Shown here: in pieces, positions 15,414 through 15,868 of the stretch
Numbering within the stretch: the stretch's first letter is position 1
How the letters are laid out: every line of letters begins with the position of its first letter
Source: JBEIFW01 sp044370695
Lineage (GTDB): Bacteria; Actinomycetota; Acidimicrobiia; Acidimicrobiales; Ilumatobacteraceae
NCBI GenBank assembly: GCA_044370695.1
Contig: JBILVB010000092.1
Location: 1-15,868 of the forward strand
Direction of reading: 5' to 3'
DNA length: 15,868 bases
Program-made: the position numbers and the translations under genes
Notes under the pieces: generated by a model
The model's database searches: none
Told to the model about the DNA's origin: nothing
Seen by the model: the letters and a program-made list of their open reading frames with translations, nothing else

Positions 15414-15868
15414 GGTCGAATCCCCGAGCACGTGCCGTAGCCGCGTGCGGGCTCGGTGAAGGCGTACTTTGGCCGCCCCGACCGTGGTGCCGAAGGCAGA
15501 GGCAAGATCGGCAGGCCCGGCGCCCTGGTGGCCGACGAGCCGGAGTGCGCACGCGTCGCTCTCGTTCAGGGAGCGCAGCGCCCGCTCGAGTCGACGAAGA
15601 TCGTCGCGACCGGTTGCCATGGCCTCCGGTCCCGGTGACGGATCGACGAAGTGATCGCTCGCGAACGGGTCGTGGACGGTCCTGCCGCCGACCCTTGCCC
15701 GACGGTGGTCGATGGCCGCTCGCCGGGCGATGCTGGCGACCCAAAACCGCAGAAAAGACGGCTCGCGCAGCGTGTGGAGCCGCTGGATGACCCGGACGAA
15801 GACGTCCTGGACGAGGTCCTCGGTGTCGTCGCCGTGTCGGATTTCGGCCCGCACGATGTGGCGTACCA
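15396..15868 (-). CDS. ECF-type RNA polymerase sigma factor, 5' end outside window
   Basis: The C-terminal part (about 157 codons, open to the window edge) of a sigma-70 family factor of the ECF type. Region 2 appears as DTEDLVQDVFVRVIQRL followed by FLRFWVASIARRAAIDHRR, the -10 recognition part. After a ~40-residue linker, region 4 contains LNESDACALRLVGHQG, then the helix-turn-helix around DLASAFGTTVGAAKVRLHRA, which contacts -35 DNA. The frame is open beyond the GTG at 15854, into codons reading VRHI, so the true start is probably further right. No anti-sigma factor is visible on this side. Its stop lies inside the 3' end of the LAL regulator gene. Confidence 0.9.
   Translation of the reverse strand, partial: VRHIVRAEIRHGDDTEDLVQDVFVRVIQRLHTLREPSFLRFWVASIARRAAIDHRRARVGGRTVHDPFASDHFVDPSPGPEAMATGRDDLRRLERALRSLNESDACALRLVGHQGAGPADLASAFGTTVGAAKVRLHRARTRLRHVLGDSTSAVLA

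Overview
This is a GC-rich window with dense, mostly abutting or overlapping genes and frequent GTG starts. The base composition and gene families suggest a high-GC actinobacterium, possibly Acidimicrobiia-like; that placement is inference from style, not from a marker gene. Thirteen protein genes are complete and one runs off the right edge. I see no rRNA, tRNA, CRISPR array, insertion sequence or phage gene.

Left block (about 1-6703). A D-2-hydroxyacid dehydrogenase on the minus strand is divergent from a plus-strand run: a VOC/glyoxalase-fold protein, a beta-lactamase-fold serine hydrolase, a small SRPBCC lipid-binding-fold protein and a type I sulfatase. After a 56-bp gap comes a 580-residue PEP-utilising (swivelling His domain) protein that lacks the ATP-grasp half of its relatives. 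The block looks like scavenging or catabolism of sulfated or esterified small molecules, but no substrate can be read from sequence.

Middle block (6732-12454) is a surface-glycan cassette. A WavE-family glycosyltransferase is on the minus strand. Back to back with it runs a plus-strand operon: a degenerate GT2-like protein with a helical-repeat tail, a short glycerophosphodiesterase-like protein, a HAD phosphatase, a sugar-nucleotidyltransferase-like protein, a cupin, and a second, canonical nucleotidyltransferase paralogous to the first. The last four junctions are all 4-bp ATGA overlaps, implying translational coupling and one pathway. The likely output is a nucleotide-activated sugar or polyol phosphate for a cell-surface polymer. 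A perfect 17-bp inverted repeat at 6733-6770 separates this block from the left one and forms the last codons of the WavE gene.

Right block (12455-15868). A 226-bp spacer with no convincing gene precedes a 910-residue LAL-type (AAA ATPase plus LuxR helix-turn-helix) regulator. It converges, with an 18-bp overlap, on an ECF-type sigma factor whose 5' end lies outside the window.
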